A stretch of DNA of 47,605 nt from Nostoc sp. GT001 (GCF_030382115.1 NZ_JAUDRJ010000003.1:6958484-7006088); one strand, 5' to 3'; shown: positions 17,525 through 27,289, counted from the stretch's first letter. Notes: generated by a model not told the origin, from the sequence alone. Numbers and translations are program-made.

Positions 17525-19003
17525 CTATTTCCCAGCCAAATATTCGTTTGCGGCTTTCTCAACACCTGTACCTTTGAAGAAGTCTTGATTGAGACTGGTG
17601 TACAACTCCAAGGGATGGATTGAGAGGAAGTAACGGAGGTCTTCTTCGGTAATGATTTCGCGTTCTGCCATTGAGTAGGCGTTGGCTGTAACGGCGGTGA
17701 TATCAGGCACATCCCAGTGACCGGAATCTGAACCCAAGAAGGCTTTAACGCGATCGCCAAAGGGATTAGCTGCACGATTAAAGGCTTGGCTTACACGGGT
17801 ATCATCTGATTCCGTACCGAAGTAGAAATGATTCAAGAAGCGATCGCGCACATCTTCTGGCTTCTCAATTCCTGCTAGTTCAAATTCGTCGAGTTCGCCT
17901 GGATCTTCTGGAGCTAATAGTTGATGGTGGAATCCTAAACCGTCACCAATTTTATCTAAGCGTCCATCTACGAGTTCGCCACCGTAGCGAGTATATAACT
18001 TTACTAATGCTTCCTTATCGATAATGGCAGGATTGTTATTTGACAACAAATGTTGTTTATTGCGGGTTTCCCAGTGCCAAATAATATCGGCGTATAGACT
18101 AGCACCCCAAGCTGAACCACCTTCTAAGAAGGCAAACTTTAATTGCGGGAAGCGGCGGGTAACTCCACCAAAGAACAGCGATTTGCATAATGCTTCTGCT
18201 GCAAAGGCAAAGTGATTAATGTGATTGTACTGGGCGTTGGTGACAGAACGCTGAGTTGTCCAACCTTGGCTAGAAGCGTGAGTTGTGGGTACAACTTTCA
18301 GTTCTTGGCACTTAGCCCAGAATGGATCGTAATCATATTGGCTATCTAAGCCAAAGTTATCAATCCAAACTACTTCGTTAGCGACTTCTTTGCCGTATTT
18401 TTCAAAGGCAGGAATTGGACGACGAACATAACCTGGGATTTGAATTGCTTTGAGTCCCAGAACATTTACCGCATATTCCAACTCTTCAATCCCTTCTTCG
18501 GGAGTATGCAGGGGAATGGCGGCGATGGGTGTTAAGCGATCGCTATAAGGGCGGAAAATATCAGCATGGTAGGTGTTAACTGCCCGACAAACAGCCCGCC
18601 GCATTTCTTCGTTGCCGATATTCGGGGCCATTGTTGCCAAGTTGGGGTACACAACGGCAAAGTCTGTACCTGCTTCTTGCAAGCGTTCGTGTAGCAACTT
18701 GGGTAAGCTAATGGTAGCCAGATTCAAAGTATTTTTTGTGGGACGACCCCACCAGTTAGGGCGATTGGTACGATAAGCAAAACGTTCTTCCCAACTTTGC
18801 TTATACCACTTAAAGCGGGAAGATCCTGGTAAATTTTCTTTGAAACGTTCGACAATTTCAGTGCCACCAACTTGCTCTAAATAATCCAAGACTGCTGGTT
18901 CAAATTCTTGGGTATGTACATCGGTGTCAATGATTGGATAACCAAGTTTTTCCCGAATTTGAGCAGACCTGGTTTTTTGCGGGCGGTCTAAAGCGATCGT
19001 CAT
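17525..19003 (-). CDS. Amidohydrolase-family metalloenzyme, copy 1
   Basis: This 492-aa member of the amidohydrolase-2 (ACMSD-like) group has the N-terminal metal motif as D-x-D-x-H in YPIIDTDVHTQEF (residues 23-33). Later conserved blocks include PYSDRLTPIAAIPLHTPEE, THASSQGW, FLEGGSAWGAS and the closing aspartate motif FLGSDSGHWDVPD. The group includes decarboxylases and hydratases/hydrolases of cyclic or unsaturated acids; the substrate is not evident. It is a close tandem paralogue of the next gene upstream (19083-20570), with long identical stretches, separated by 79 bp. The setting between ABC binding-protein genes and an AprAB-like pair suggests a role in processing an imported organic compound. 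Confidence 0.85.
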   Translation of the reverse strand: MTIALDRPQKTRSAQIREKLGYPIIDTDVHTQEFEPAVLDYLEQVGGTEIVERFKENLPGSSRFKWYKQSWEERFAYRTNRPNWWGRPTKNTLNLATISLPKLLHERLQEAGTDFAVVYPNLATMAPNIGNEEMRRAVCRAVNTYHADIFRPYSDRLTPIAAIPLHTPEEGIEELEYAVNVLGLKAIQIPGYVRRPIPAFEKYGKEVANEVVWIDNFGLDSQYDYDPFWAKCQELKVVPTTHASSQGWTTQRSVTNAQYNHINHFAFAAEALCKSLFFGGVTRRFPQLKFAFLEGGSAWGASLYADIIWHWETRNKQHLLSNNNPAIIDKEALVKLYTRYGGELVDGRLDKIGDGLGFHHQLLAPEDPGELDEFELAGIEKPEDVRDRFLNHFYFGTESDDTRVSQAFNRAANPFGDRVKAFLGSDSGHWDVPDITAVTANAYSMAEREIITEEDLRYFLSIHPLELYTSLNQDFFKGTGVEKAANEYLAGK

Positions 19004-19082
19004 GATAATTTACCCTAAATTATTCAAATTGTTTATGGGTATTGGCAAAGAAGCAGAATCAATCCTTTGTAGAGACGGCGAT

Positions 19083-20570
19083 TTATCGCGTCTCTTTCCC
19101 AGCCAAAAATTCATCTGCGGTTTTCTCCACAGCTGTACCTTTGAAGAAGTCACGATTCAGGCTGGTGTACAACTCCAAGGGATGAATTGACAGGAAATAT
19201 TGCAAATCTTCTTCGGTGATAATCTTGCGTTCTACCATTGAATAGGTATTAGCTGCGATCGCAGTAATATCAGGTACATCCCAATGACCAGAATCGGAAC
19301 CTAAGAAGGCTTTAACGCGATCGCCATAAGGGTTAGCTTTGCGGTTAAAAGCTTGAGCTACACGGGTATCATCTGATTCTGTACCGAAGTAAAAGTGATT
19401 CAAGAAGCGATCGCGGATATCTTCTGGCTTGGTAACTCCGGCAACAGCGAATTCATCTAAATCACCTGGTTCTAGGGGAGATAATAACTCAGCGTGGAAA
19501 CCTAAACCACTACCTAGTTGATCCAAACGACCATGTACTAATTCGCCGCCGTAACGGGTATATAGTTCTAACAGTTCTTCGCGATCGATATTGGCGGGAT
19601 TGTTATTTTCCACCAAATGGTCTTTATTGCGAGTATCCCAATGCCAAATCAAATCAGCGTACAAACTAGCACCCCAAGCTGCACCTCCTTCTAAGAAGGC
19701 AAACTTGAGTGTGGGGAAGCGGTGAGTTACACCACCAAAGAACAGAGATTTACACAGTGCTTCTCCAGCCGATGCAAAGTGACCAATATGGTTATATTGG
19801 TAATTGCTAATGGAACGCCGATTGATCCACCCCATACCGGAAGAGTGGGTGGTGGGTACAACTTTCAGTTCTACACATTTCGCCCAGAAGGGATCGTAAT
19901 CATATTTACTATCCAAGCCAAAGGTATCAATCCAGATGGCTTCGTTGGCTACTTCTTCGCCATACTTCTCGAAGGCGGGAATGGGGCGGCGGATATGTCC
20001 GGGGATTTGAATGGCTTTGAGTCCCAGTACTTTCACCGCGTATTCCAATTCTGCGATCGCCTCTTCGGGCGTATGCATGGGAATTGCCGCAATGGGCGTT
20101 AAGCGATCGCTATAAGGACGAAAAATATCAGCGTGGTAAGTGTTAGCCGCACGGCAAACAGCCCGCCGCATTTCTTCATTGCCGATGTGTGGGGCCATCG
20201 TTGCCAAGTTGGGGTACACAACGGCAAAGTCTGTACCAGCTTCTTGTAAGCGTTCGTGCAACAACTTCGGTAAACTAACAGTAGCTAAATTTAAGGGATC
20301 GTTAGTGGGACGAGTCCAGAAAGGAGGGCGGGCGGTGCGGTAAGTGCGGCGTTCATCCCAAGATTGCTTAAACCATTTAGAGCGAGATGCACCGGGTAAG
20401 TGTTCTTGGAAACGCTGTGCGATCGCAGTTCCAGCAACTTGCTCTAAATAATCCAAGAATGCTGGGGGAAATTCTTGGGTATGTACATCAGTATCAATGA
20501 TGGGATAACCCAGTTTTTCCCGAATTTGAGCAGACTTGGTTTTTTGAGGACGTTCTAATGCAATAGTCAT
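19083..20570 (-). CDS. Amidohydrolase-family metalloenzyme, copy 2
   Basis: This is a paralogue of the gene at 17525-19003, with the same DTDVHTQEF metal motif and FLGSDSGHWDVPD. The start is set at ATG 20570 (MTIALERPQKTKSAQ) because it aligns with the start of copy 1; an in-frame TTG at 20591 would add seven residues. The product is 495 aa. The copies differ mainly in substrate-facing stretches: copy 1 has THASSQGWTTQRSVTN where this one has THSSGMGWINRRSISN. The two may therefore handle related but different substrates or form a hetero-oligomer. The binding-protein gene at 20820 is 249 bp upstream in the same direction. Confidence 0.85.
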   Translation of the reverse strand: MTIALERPQKTKSAQIREKLGYPIIDTDVHTQEFPPAFLDYLEQVAGTAIAQRFQEHLPGASRSKWFKQSWDERRTYRTARPPFWTRPTNDPLNLATVSLPKLLHERLQEAGTDFAVVYPNLATMAPHIGNEEMRRAVCRAANTYHADIFRPYSDRLTPIAAIPMHTPEEAIAELEYAVKVLGLKAIQIPGHIRRPIPAFEKYGEEVANEAIWIDTFGLDSKYDYDPFWAKCVELKVVPTTHSSGMGWINRRSISNYQYNHIGHFASAGEALCKSLFFGGVTHRFPTLKFAFLEGGAAWGASLYADLIWHWDTRNKDHLVENNNPANIDREELLELYTRYGGELVHGRLDQLGSGLGFHAELLSPLEPGDLDEFAVAGVTKPEDIRDRFLNHFYFGTESDDTRVAQAFNRKANPYGDRVKAFLGSDSGHWDVPDITAIAANTYSMVERKIITEEDLQYFLSIHPLELYTSLNRDFFKGTAVEKTADEFLAGKETR

Positions 20571-20819
20571 AGGTTCTACCTGATTTTTCAATTAGATTGG
20601 GTAGATAGTCAATGCTGATTCAGAAGTTTGTTTACTTTCTTCTCAACAGCAATTCTTTTGAAGAAGTTGGAATTTTCCTTTACATCATGTGGCGTGCTTA
20701 GTAAAGACAAAATCTCCAAAATCAGTTTCACTGATAACTTCCTTCTCCATAAATTCTCTCTGCGTTCTCTGCGCCTCTGTGGTTCGTTAAAAAAACTTTA
20801 ATCAACAAGATAAATAAAA

Positions 20820-21878
20820 TTAACGCGGCTGTTCATTAACAACCCAATCTGTTAATTTAAAGTCTGACTTTGCTAAACCCTGCGAGACTAAAAATTTCTT
20901 TGTTCCCTCTAAAAGTTTTACACCCTCAGCTGGTAATGGTTCTTCTGAGATTTGTTTCAGTGGGTACGATATTTTGATGATATCGAGGGGATATTTAGTA
21001 GTTTGTGCGTGATACTGATAATATTCTTCAGAATTAGCTTTTAAATCCTTGGCTGCTTCTGTCAGAATTCCGTTAAATTTTTTGGGAAAGTCAGGTTGTT
21101 TCGCCAAAAAGCTTTCGGTTGCGACAACTAATGATGTCCCTGACAAACCCTGATGATTTGCCGAAGAATCAATCACTGGAAACCCTTGTGATTTCAGAAA
21201 AGGCCCCATATCGCTAGAAGTTGCATAAGCTGCTATATCACCACGTTCTAAAGCCGCTTTTGCCTCAGTAGTCATCAAGTGAACAACTTTTACATCCTTG
21301 GCAATTTTAGCTTCAGCTAATAGACCCAGCAGGTATCGATGCATATAAGAACCTTTTTGGGTAGCTATTTTTTGATCTTTCAGTTCAGCAAGCGATCGCG
21401 CACCATTCTTTTTCGCCACTAACCAAGCGGTTGTATTAAATTGAGTAATCCGCAGCAGTCGCGTTTCCTGACCCCTTGCTCTCAAAACTATGGCTGGTGT
21501 ATCGCCTAAAGAGCCAACATCTAATTGTCCGGCGACAAGCGCCTCATTTAGATCCGGCCCATTAGGAAATCTTGCAAAAGTAATGTTTTTAAATCCTGCT
21601 TTTTGCAACTCCCGATCTAAAATTCCTTTTTTCTTTGCCCAACCAAGTGGCCCTGTAGGTTCTGAACTACCTACATAACCTATACGTAGTGTAGGAATAT
21701 TATTGGATGCAGCAACATTGTTATTGACATTAACAGCCTCAATGGATTGAGCAGATTTATTTTCGCCTTGGCTACATCCTGTAGTTACTAACAGTAGGAT
21801 ACAAGCCACTGAAATTGAGAATCTGAAAGTAAATTTATTTTTACTGATATAACTTGTTCCTACTGGTAACGACAGCAT
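20820..21878 (-). CDS. NitT/TauT-type ABC transporter binding lipoprotein
   Basis: This second SsuA/TauA-like binding protein has 352 aa. The signal sequence ends in VTTGC (Cys35), a lipobox. The mature part begins with a Ser/Asn-rich linker and continues with LRIGYVGSSEPTGPLGWAKKKGILDREL, VAGQLDVGSLGDTPAIVLRARG and a DQKIATQKGSYMHRYLLG segment typical of the family. GGAG lies nine to twelve bases before ATG 21878. It belongs to the minus-strand series after the ferredoxin gene. It differs clearly from the binding protein at 14796-15902, so two ligands are expected. Confidence 0.88.
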   Translation of the reverse strand: MLSLPVGTSYISKNKFTFRFSISVACILLLVTTGCSQGENKSAQSIEAVNVNNNVAASNNIPTLRIGYVGSSEPTGPLGWAKKKGILDRELQKAGFKNITFARFPNGPDLNEALVAGQLDVGSLGDTPAIVLRARGQETRLLRITQFNTTAWLVAKKNGARSLAELKDQKIATQKGSYMHRYLLGLLAEAKIAKDVKVVHLMTTEAKAALERGDIAAYATSSDMGPFLKSQGFPVIDSSANHQGLSGTSLVVATESFLAKQPDFPKKFNGILTEAAKDLKANSEEYYQYHAQTTKYPLDIIKISYPLKQISEEPLPAEGVKLLEGTKKFLVSQGLAKSDFKLTDWVVNEQPR

Positions 21879-21927
21879 GACTATTTTCTCCGCCTATATA
21901 TACGCTGTGTGTAACTTTTTCTCAGAC

Positions 21928-22016
21928 CTAACCCCCAGCCCCTCTTCCCTACTAGGGAAGGGGAGCAAGAATCAAAGCCTCTCTCCCTGTGAGGGAGAGG
22001 TTGGGAGAGGGGTTCT
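21928..22016. repeat. Palindromic intergenic repeat
   Basis: Two nested GC-rich inverted repeats (cttccctactagggaag and ctctccctgtgagggagag) lie within an outer acccc/ggggt pair. This is a common Nostoc intergenic repeat, here between the ferredoxin and binding-protein genes. Confidence 0.6.
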
Positions 22017-22040
22017 AAAACTAAGTTGCACATCACGTTA

Positions 22041-22370
22041 CTATTTCATCTGCTTCAGAATTTGGAATGTTTGATCGGCTTTTGCTGTTGAAGTGCGTTT
22101 ATGTCCCCAACCAATGTTTTCTCGATAACTACCCAGTAGCCCAACTTCTGCCAATTCTGCTTCGTTAACTGAAGTCGTCACATCGCTCTCTGGTGCAACA
22201 TAAAGAGCATCAACTGGACAATACAACTCGCACATATAACAGGTTTGGCAGTCACTTTGTCGGGCAATGGTTGGCGGCGCATTAGGTACTCTGTCAAACA
22301 CGTTAGTTGGACAAATATTCACGCAGATATTACATTTTATGCACCGCGATTCGCTGACCAACTCAATCAC
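22041..22370 (-). CDS. Two-cluster [4Fe-4S] ferredoxin-type subunit (AprB-like)
   Basis: The 109 aa hold two complete CxxCxxCxxxC motifs: C10, C13, C16, C20 and C41, C44, C47, C51, each followed by proline. This predicts two [4Fe-4S] clusters. The start is GTG at 22370 and overlaps the stop of the upstream flavoprotein gene by four bases (GTGA), a sign of translational coupling. The arrangement of a flavoprotein followed by a small dicluster ferredoxin is that of adenylylsulfate reductase (AprAB) and related oxidoreductases. The natural role is likely electron transfer to or from the partner flavoprotein. About 55 residues beyond the clusters have no recognisable motif. Confidence 0.88.
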   Translation of the reverse strand: MIELVSESRCIKCNICVNICPTNVFDRVPNAPPTIARQSDCQTCYMCELYCPVDALYVAPESDVTTSVNEAELAEVGLLGSYRENIGWGHKRTSTAKADQTFQILKQMK

Positions 22371-24001
22371 ACTGCTGCTCCTATTTTAGATAAAGACTTT
22401 TCTGTACTTAGCGGCTGACTCTTCACCCAGACTTGATCTAATCCGCCACTAATTAGGTGATGTTGCTGGTTAGCATCTTGTTCTGGATAGTCTTGATGTT
22501 TGTGCATACCACGAGTTTCTTTACGTTCAATGGCACTGCTGTACATCCATCGTGCTGTGGCTACCATTGCCGCAGCTTCTCGCGCCCGGATTAGCTCTTT
22601 CTCTGATGTTACCTGGCTACTGCGGAGTTCTTGCCAAAGATGATTTAGCTTACCCAAAGACTCGGTTAAGCCTTGTTCTGTACGGAAATAGTTCTTTTCG
22701 TAAGGGAATACTTCAGCTTGGACTGCCTGAATAATTTCATCAGTCGCTAAGGTGCGATGCCTTCGGCGGCAAGCTACGCTCCCACTCTCTAATATTACCT
22801 CTCCAACACCCTTAACTTGTCGTTGAGTTTTTTGTTCTCCCAAACTGCGGCTATATTCAGCAGCCGATTTTCCTGACCAATAGCCAGAAGATATTGCCCA
22901 AGCCGCATTATGACTACCACCGCCAGTAAATCCGCCACAAATTAGTTCCCGTGTAGCGGCATCTCCAGCCGCGTAAAGTCCCCGCACAGAACTGGCACAA
23001 CTCTCATCTACAATCCGAATCCCCCCTGTACCGCGCACAGTTCCTTCTAGGCGCAGAGTCACAGGGAACCGTTGAGTAAATGGATCGATACCTGCACGGT
23101 CAAAGGGTAAAAAGAAGTTGGGCTGTGCTAAACGCATAGATGCCCGCATTGATTCTGCCGCTTTGTCTATGATGGCGTAAACTGGCTGTTGCAGTAATGT
23201 CTGAGCAATTATTGACCGTCTATGAGAACTCGCACCCGGAATTACAGTACCGTCTTCGTAGGTGAAGGTTGCCCAATTATAAAACAGGGTTTTGGTAACT
23301 GAAGAAAAGGCGGGAGAGATGCCATAAGCATTAGAAAATTCCATACCCGACATCTCGGCCCCTGCTTCTGCCGCCATCAGATAACCATCCCCCGTCAGGA
23401 CGTTGCATCCTAACGCTTTACTGAGAAATGCACAGCCACCTGTGGCGATAATTGTGGACTGCGATCGCACTATCCATTTCTCACCAGTTTGACGGTTCAC
23501 ACCTGTTGCACCAGCAACAGCACCATCGTCATCAACTAGTAATTCTAAGGCGGGGCTGTTGTCTAAAATCTTGACTCCAGCGCGTTGAATTTGTCGCCGC
23601 ATCAGCCGCATATATTCTGGCCCTTGCAGCGATCGCCGAGAGGGTTTGCCTTCATCATCGGTAGGGAAGGGATAACCCCACTCTGCTAACTGATTAATGT
23701 TGATATAAGTCTGATTCAGTACCCGATCCATCCAATTGCGATCGGCTAAAAACCCACCCAACGATTCCCGACTTGCCTTCGCTGTTTCCCGTGCTTCTGG
23801 ATCTGGTGGCACGTACCACACACCATTCCCAGATGCAGCAGCACATCCAGTTGTGCCGCAATACCCTTTATCTACGAGGATCACTCTAGCTCCATTTGAT
23901 GCAGCACTCCAAGCCGCCCAAGTTCCAGCTAGCCCACCTCCAATCACAAGCACATCTGCTTCTAAGTCGAGTTCAAAATCGTTTGTTAACGTCTTAAGCA
24001 T
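22367..24001 (-). CDS. FAD-dependent oxidoreductase, fumarate reductase/AprA-like
   Basis: This flavoprotein of the succinate dehydrogenase/fumarate reductase/AprA family has 544 aa from ATG 24001; an in-frame TTG at 24028 is possible but has no better ribosome site. The dinucleotide-binding motif VLVIGGGLAGTWAAWSA is near the N-terminus, with GTTGCAAASGNGV after it and STIIATGGCAFLSK and GLYAAGDAATRELICGGFTGGG later. A stretch at about residues 400-412 (GSVACRRRHRT) is encoded by a dispersed palindromic repeat inserted in frame. It is coupled to the ferredoxin gene. The substrate is unknown; a sulfur or small organic acid substrate is inferred from the neighbours. A shared 17-nt motif stands about 110 bp upstream. 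Confidence 0.85.
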   Translation of the reverse strand: MLKTLTNDFELDLEADVLVIGGGLAGTWAAWSAASNGARVILVDKGYCGTTGCAAASGNGVWYVPPDPEARETAKASRESLGGFLADRNWMDRVLNQTYININQLAEWGYPFPTDDEGKPSRRSLQGPEYMRLMRRQIQRAGVKILDNSPALELLVDDDGAVAGATGVNRQTGEKWIVRSQSTIIATGGCAFLSKALGCNVLTGDGYLMAAEAGAEMSGMEFSNAYGISPAFSSVTKTLFYNWATFTYEDGTVIPGASSHRRSIIAQTLLQQPVYAIIDKAAESMRASMRLAQPNFFLPFDRAGIDPFTQRFPVTLRLEGTVRGTGGIRIVDESCASSVRGLYAAGDAATRELICGGFTGGGSHNAAWAISSGYWSGKSAAEYSRSLGEQKTQRQVKGVGEVILESGSVACRRRHRTLATDEIIQAVQAEVFPYEKNYFRTEQGLTESLGKLNHLWQELRSSQVTSEKELIRAREAAAMVATARWMYSSAIERKETRGMHKHQDYPEQDANQQHHLISGGLDQVWVKSQPLSTEKSLSKIGAAV

Positions 24002-24108
24002 CAAGTCTTTACCCCATCCATACTGCAAGATAAATATTTAAAAATCTAGAAATTGTCATCCCTTAATACAGGTTCTCACTAGCTCTGACATCGCATAAAT
24101 ACATTATC

Positions 24109-24125
24109 TTGATCGATAAACCGTA
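24109..24125 (-). promoter_or_regulatory. Candidate operator, flavoprotein operon
   Basis: The sequence ttgatcgataaaccgta (given on the + strand) matches the site upstream of ssuD (32465-32481) at 13 of 17 positions. It lies about 110 bp before the flavoprotein start. No regulator is known for it; the call rests on the recurrence alone. Confidence 0.35.
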
Positions 24126-24247
24126 GTTTGTAGCATAATAAAGTCTTTCACAGTTTTCGGCAAAAAGCAAGTATTTTACCAAACAACTTCAAACGTAACT
24201 TTATGTAAAATCAACTGAGTTATCTTTCTCGATAGCTTGCTCTGTAA

Positions 24248-24394
24248 TACCAATTTTTTATGAAGCTGCATAGAATTCGATCCCCTCTAGCCCCCCTTAT
24301 TAAGGGGGGAACTGGAAAAACATCTATCAAAGTCCCCCTTTTTAAGGGGGATTTAGGGGGATCAAGATATGTGCAACTTCACATTAAATTGGTA
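24248..24394. repeat. MITE-like element sharing its core with 10859-11012
   Basis: The ends taccaattt (24248-24256) and aaattggta (24386-24394) extend imperfectly inward (tgaagctgca against tgcaacttca). The centre holds a ccccccttattaagggggg hairpin and a 'ccccctttttaagggggatttagggggatc' block like that of the element at 10859-11012. Confidence 0.65.
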
Positions 24395-24532
24395 TAACGT
24401 CTTTTGTGTAGTTGTCCAATTTTGGTTCACAAAATACTTAAGTTCGAGACGAATAAGACCGTCATTGTTGTAGTTGAAATTGGAGAGCAAATTTTTCAGC
24501 GAAGCAAAAAGGGGTACTTCACGACTCAAGAA

Positions 24533-24583
24533 TCCCCGGACTTTTGATTAAACGAATGTAAAAATTTTTATTCAGTCCGGGGA
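24533..24583 (-). terminator. Inverted repeat after the porin gene, possible terminator
   Basis: A perfect 10-bp stem tccccggact/agtccgggga (24533-24542 and 24574-24583) sits ten bases beyond the porin stop. The loop contains an aaaaattttta sub-stem. No long T-run follows on the minus strand, so termination is uncertain. Confidence 0.4.
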
Positions 24584-24593
24584 GTGTCAAAGG

Positions 24594-26415
24594 TTAAAAC
24601 CTAAAGACAGTACGAACCCAAGCATATAAACTATCAGGATTGCTGGAATCAGAGTCTGGTGCAGTAATCCAGATCAAACCCGGCGTAACCTCAATATGAT
24701 CTCCGATTTTATATTGGTAAAATGCCTCAACGTGCAGGGAAGTATCTTTGTCTGCTTGTCCCACACCTGCTCCCAAATCTACATTTTTACTAAGCCTGGT
24801 GAGTTTCGGCTCCATACCAACTAAAACCCCACCTAGCGCACCTTCACTAAAAAGATCCGGGAATGCTAGTCCTACCGCCCAATCCATAGCATTACCATCT
24901 CCGCGTCCCAAATAGCGGTGTGCTGCATAACTTATCCACCCATTGATTGCCAACTTGGGACTAATTTGATAGAACGCCTGTAGACCATAAAGATTACCCA
25001 CAGTTCCGGTTCCAGCCACGGTGCTGTTTACCAGGTTACTCCCGACTGCTGGGCCGAAGTTTGTTCCACTTAGACCTCGTGTATTCGCTGGGCTATAAGT
25101 ATTGACATAAGTTGCAGCCACCCGAAAATTCCGATTAGAGGAGTAGTATATTAACTGTGCTAAAGCTAAATACCTGCCTGTAAATAAGCCATTATTAGGT
25201 GTGGGATTACCACCGTTTGGTGCGCTGTACGCTATCCCGAATTGAACCTGTTTGCCTAATCGCTGGAGTATGGCAATTCCTGGGCCGCTATCTCCATAGT
25301 TATAGACCAAAGACCGCCGTGAAAATCGTGAAATCCCATTAGCACCAGTTGCAGAAGACGATTCAAAATATGGGTTAACGGGGCTCAGAAAGACCTATCT
25401 CACTAGCTCCATCAGACAGGGCATAAATGTTGACTTGGGTATCTGGATTAGGTAGAAACCGATAGCGAACACCACCGAGAGTAATAGTGTTACGTGCAAA
25501 AGTAATACTGGAGTTATCAGCAGTCCTCCCCTCATAAGTTCCTAATAATGTGGATTCAACTCTTGTTTGTCCCAACGATTCAATATTTCCACCTGATAGT
25601 GACAAGCTTAGTGAATCTTTACCGTTAAAACTGGTGTTTAGCCGTAAAGAAGTTGAGCCTTGAAGTGTGACATTGCGAGGTGCTTGTCTCTTGGTAACGA
25701 CGTTATTGCCAGCCAGAAGTGAACCAAGAACAATCTGGGCACGACCTATAAGTTTGGTTGTGGTTGTAAATTGAGTTGCTTCTAACTTCGCATTTCGTGC
25801 TTCCAGGCTATCTACGCGTCCCCGAAGTTGGGCGAGTTCTGGAGAAAATTGTTCTTGTAGTTTTTTGATGGTATCCAAGTCTTCGCGTTTGACTAAATCT
25901 GTTGTCGAAGTCGCTATTAGTTCATTGAGGCGATCTAAAGCTGCATTCAACCCAGCGGCAAATTCATAGCGCGTTAGGGAGCGATCGCCTTTAAATGTAC
26001 CATCTGTATATCCTGCAATTACACCGTAGCGCTCAACTAGAGACTGTAATGCTTGAAATGCCCAATCTGTCGGCTTAATATCTGATAGTTGCGAGACGGA
26101 TGTAACTTGCCCTGCTGCATTGTTTGGAGCTTTTTGCTTAGTTGGCGGTGTAGCTTGCAACAATTGTGATACAGGTATGACTCGATCTTGGAGATCGCTT
26201 GGAGCTTTTTTAAGAGTGACTGGTGCAATTAAAGTGTCTACTGTTTGATTGACAACTGCTTCTGGAGCTTTGTTCTCTTCTACTTCAATAGTAGATACAT
26301 TAGATTTAGGTAATTCAGCCTGACTTTTGGCTGGATGAAAAACCAGGATAGCTAGAATATCTAGCACCGAAAGCAGGAACACTATGGATCTATAATTCCA
26401 GCGAAATTTCGACAT
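24594..26415 (-). pseudogene. SLH-domain outer-membrane porin (SomA/OprB type), frameshifted
   Basis: This is a cyanobacterial major porin of about 606 aa in two frames. The first part (26415 to 25375, 346 aa) has a signal peptide, an S-layer homology domain at about 113-165 (PTDWAFQALQSLVERYGVI.., FKGDRSLTRYEFAAGLNAAL), a coiled coil, and the start of the barrel. It stops after GLSEPR. The second part (25310 to 24594) continues the beta-barrel and ends in the outer-membrane signature terminal Phe (VRTVFRF). Reading one base fewer in the CCCC run (GGGG at 25380-25383, + strand) joins them as GLSEPVNPYFESSS.., giving an uninterrupted protein. It is therefore a one-base insertion in a homopolymer, either a real null allele or a sequence error. 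Such porins let small solutes or iron pass; here it lies upstream of a transport-rich locus. Confidence 0.85.
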
Positions 26416-27289
26416 GACTCCTTAACTCCTCAACCTTAAAGATGAATAAATTAGCCCTTTATTGGACATAAAAGACAAGATAAATCATTGTTCTAATGTT
26501 TATAGCTAATGGTTGGAACATCGATTTACCAAAGCTTTAGCTGCTGAAAAAAGCGCAAAATTCTGATAAATATCGAACCCAGTACTAAGTAGTTGAATGT
26601 AAAATCCCAAATTCGCAGTGAGCTAGGAATTGTGACGCTTTAAATAAGCCTAAAACCCTCTGAGATTAGACAATAAATGACTTAGCAAAGACTTCTTTAT
26701 TTTTAAGGTAAACTCAACCACACACTATATGAACTGATACTTCTGAAACATCCTAAAGTCCATTTTTTAGTTATGCTGTACAAAGTTCATCAATGGCTAC
26801 TGACATTGACGAAAGCTTGATTTCGATTCAAGTGATTATTTGCCAATTAACATTAGTTGAAAACACTATTTTGTAATCAGCTATATTTTGACAGCATCAA
26901 TCGTTACACAAGTACGATAGTTCTATCGACTTACCGTACTTTAGTAGAATTATCTTTGCATAGAGCTTGGTACAATGCAAGACCTAGTAATTTTCTATGA
27001 GGCGAAAATATGTCAAATTTCTTGGTTAAGTCAATTTCTGTAAGAATTCAGGAGTCAGAATAGTTAAAGAATCGTAAATTCTGACTTCTGACTCACCTCT
27101 CCTGCCGGAGACGCTGCGCGTAGCTTGCTTCCCCGGAGGGTTACGGCTACGCTCAGGACAGGCTCGGCGACCACCTGGGTGCTGAATTCTTGCCAATTTC
27201 TGATGCTGCCGCTGCTAGGCGTTTCTGTAGGTATGACTTTTCTGTTTGTAATTGCGATCGCTTTTAGCTGCATCCTGTTTCTTCAGACG
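26416..27289. other. Long upstream region of the porin gene, no gene seen
   Basis: AT-rich sequence with no convincing coding frame. It includes a gatagttctatc palindrome and shared motif near 26915-26938. At 27043-27190 there is a dispersed repeat bounded by gaattcaggagtcagaa-type arms, with a 'gacgctgcgcgtagcttgcttcc' core. The same core recurs at 44445-44490 and related sequence at 36311-36395. Confidence 0.5.
26922..26938 (-). promoter_or_regulatory. Candidate operator upstream of the porin gene
   Basis: The sequence tctatcgacttaccgta (on the + strand) matches the ssuD-upstream site at 14 of 17 positions and overlaps the palindrome gatagttctatc. It is about 510 bp from the porin start, so a long leader or a different target is possible. 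Confidence 0.3.
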
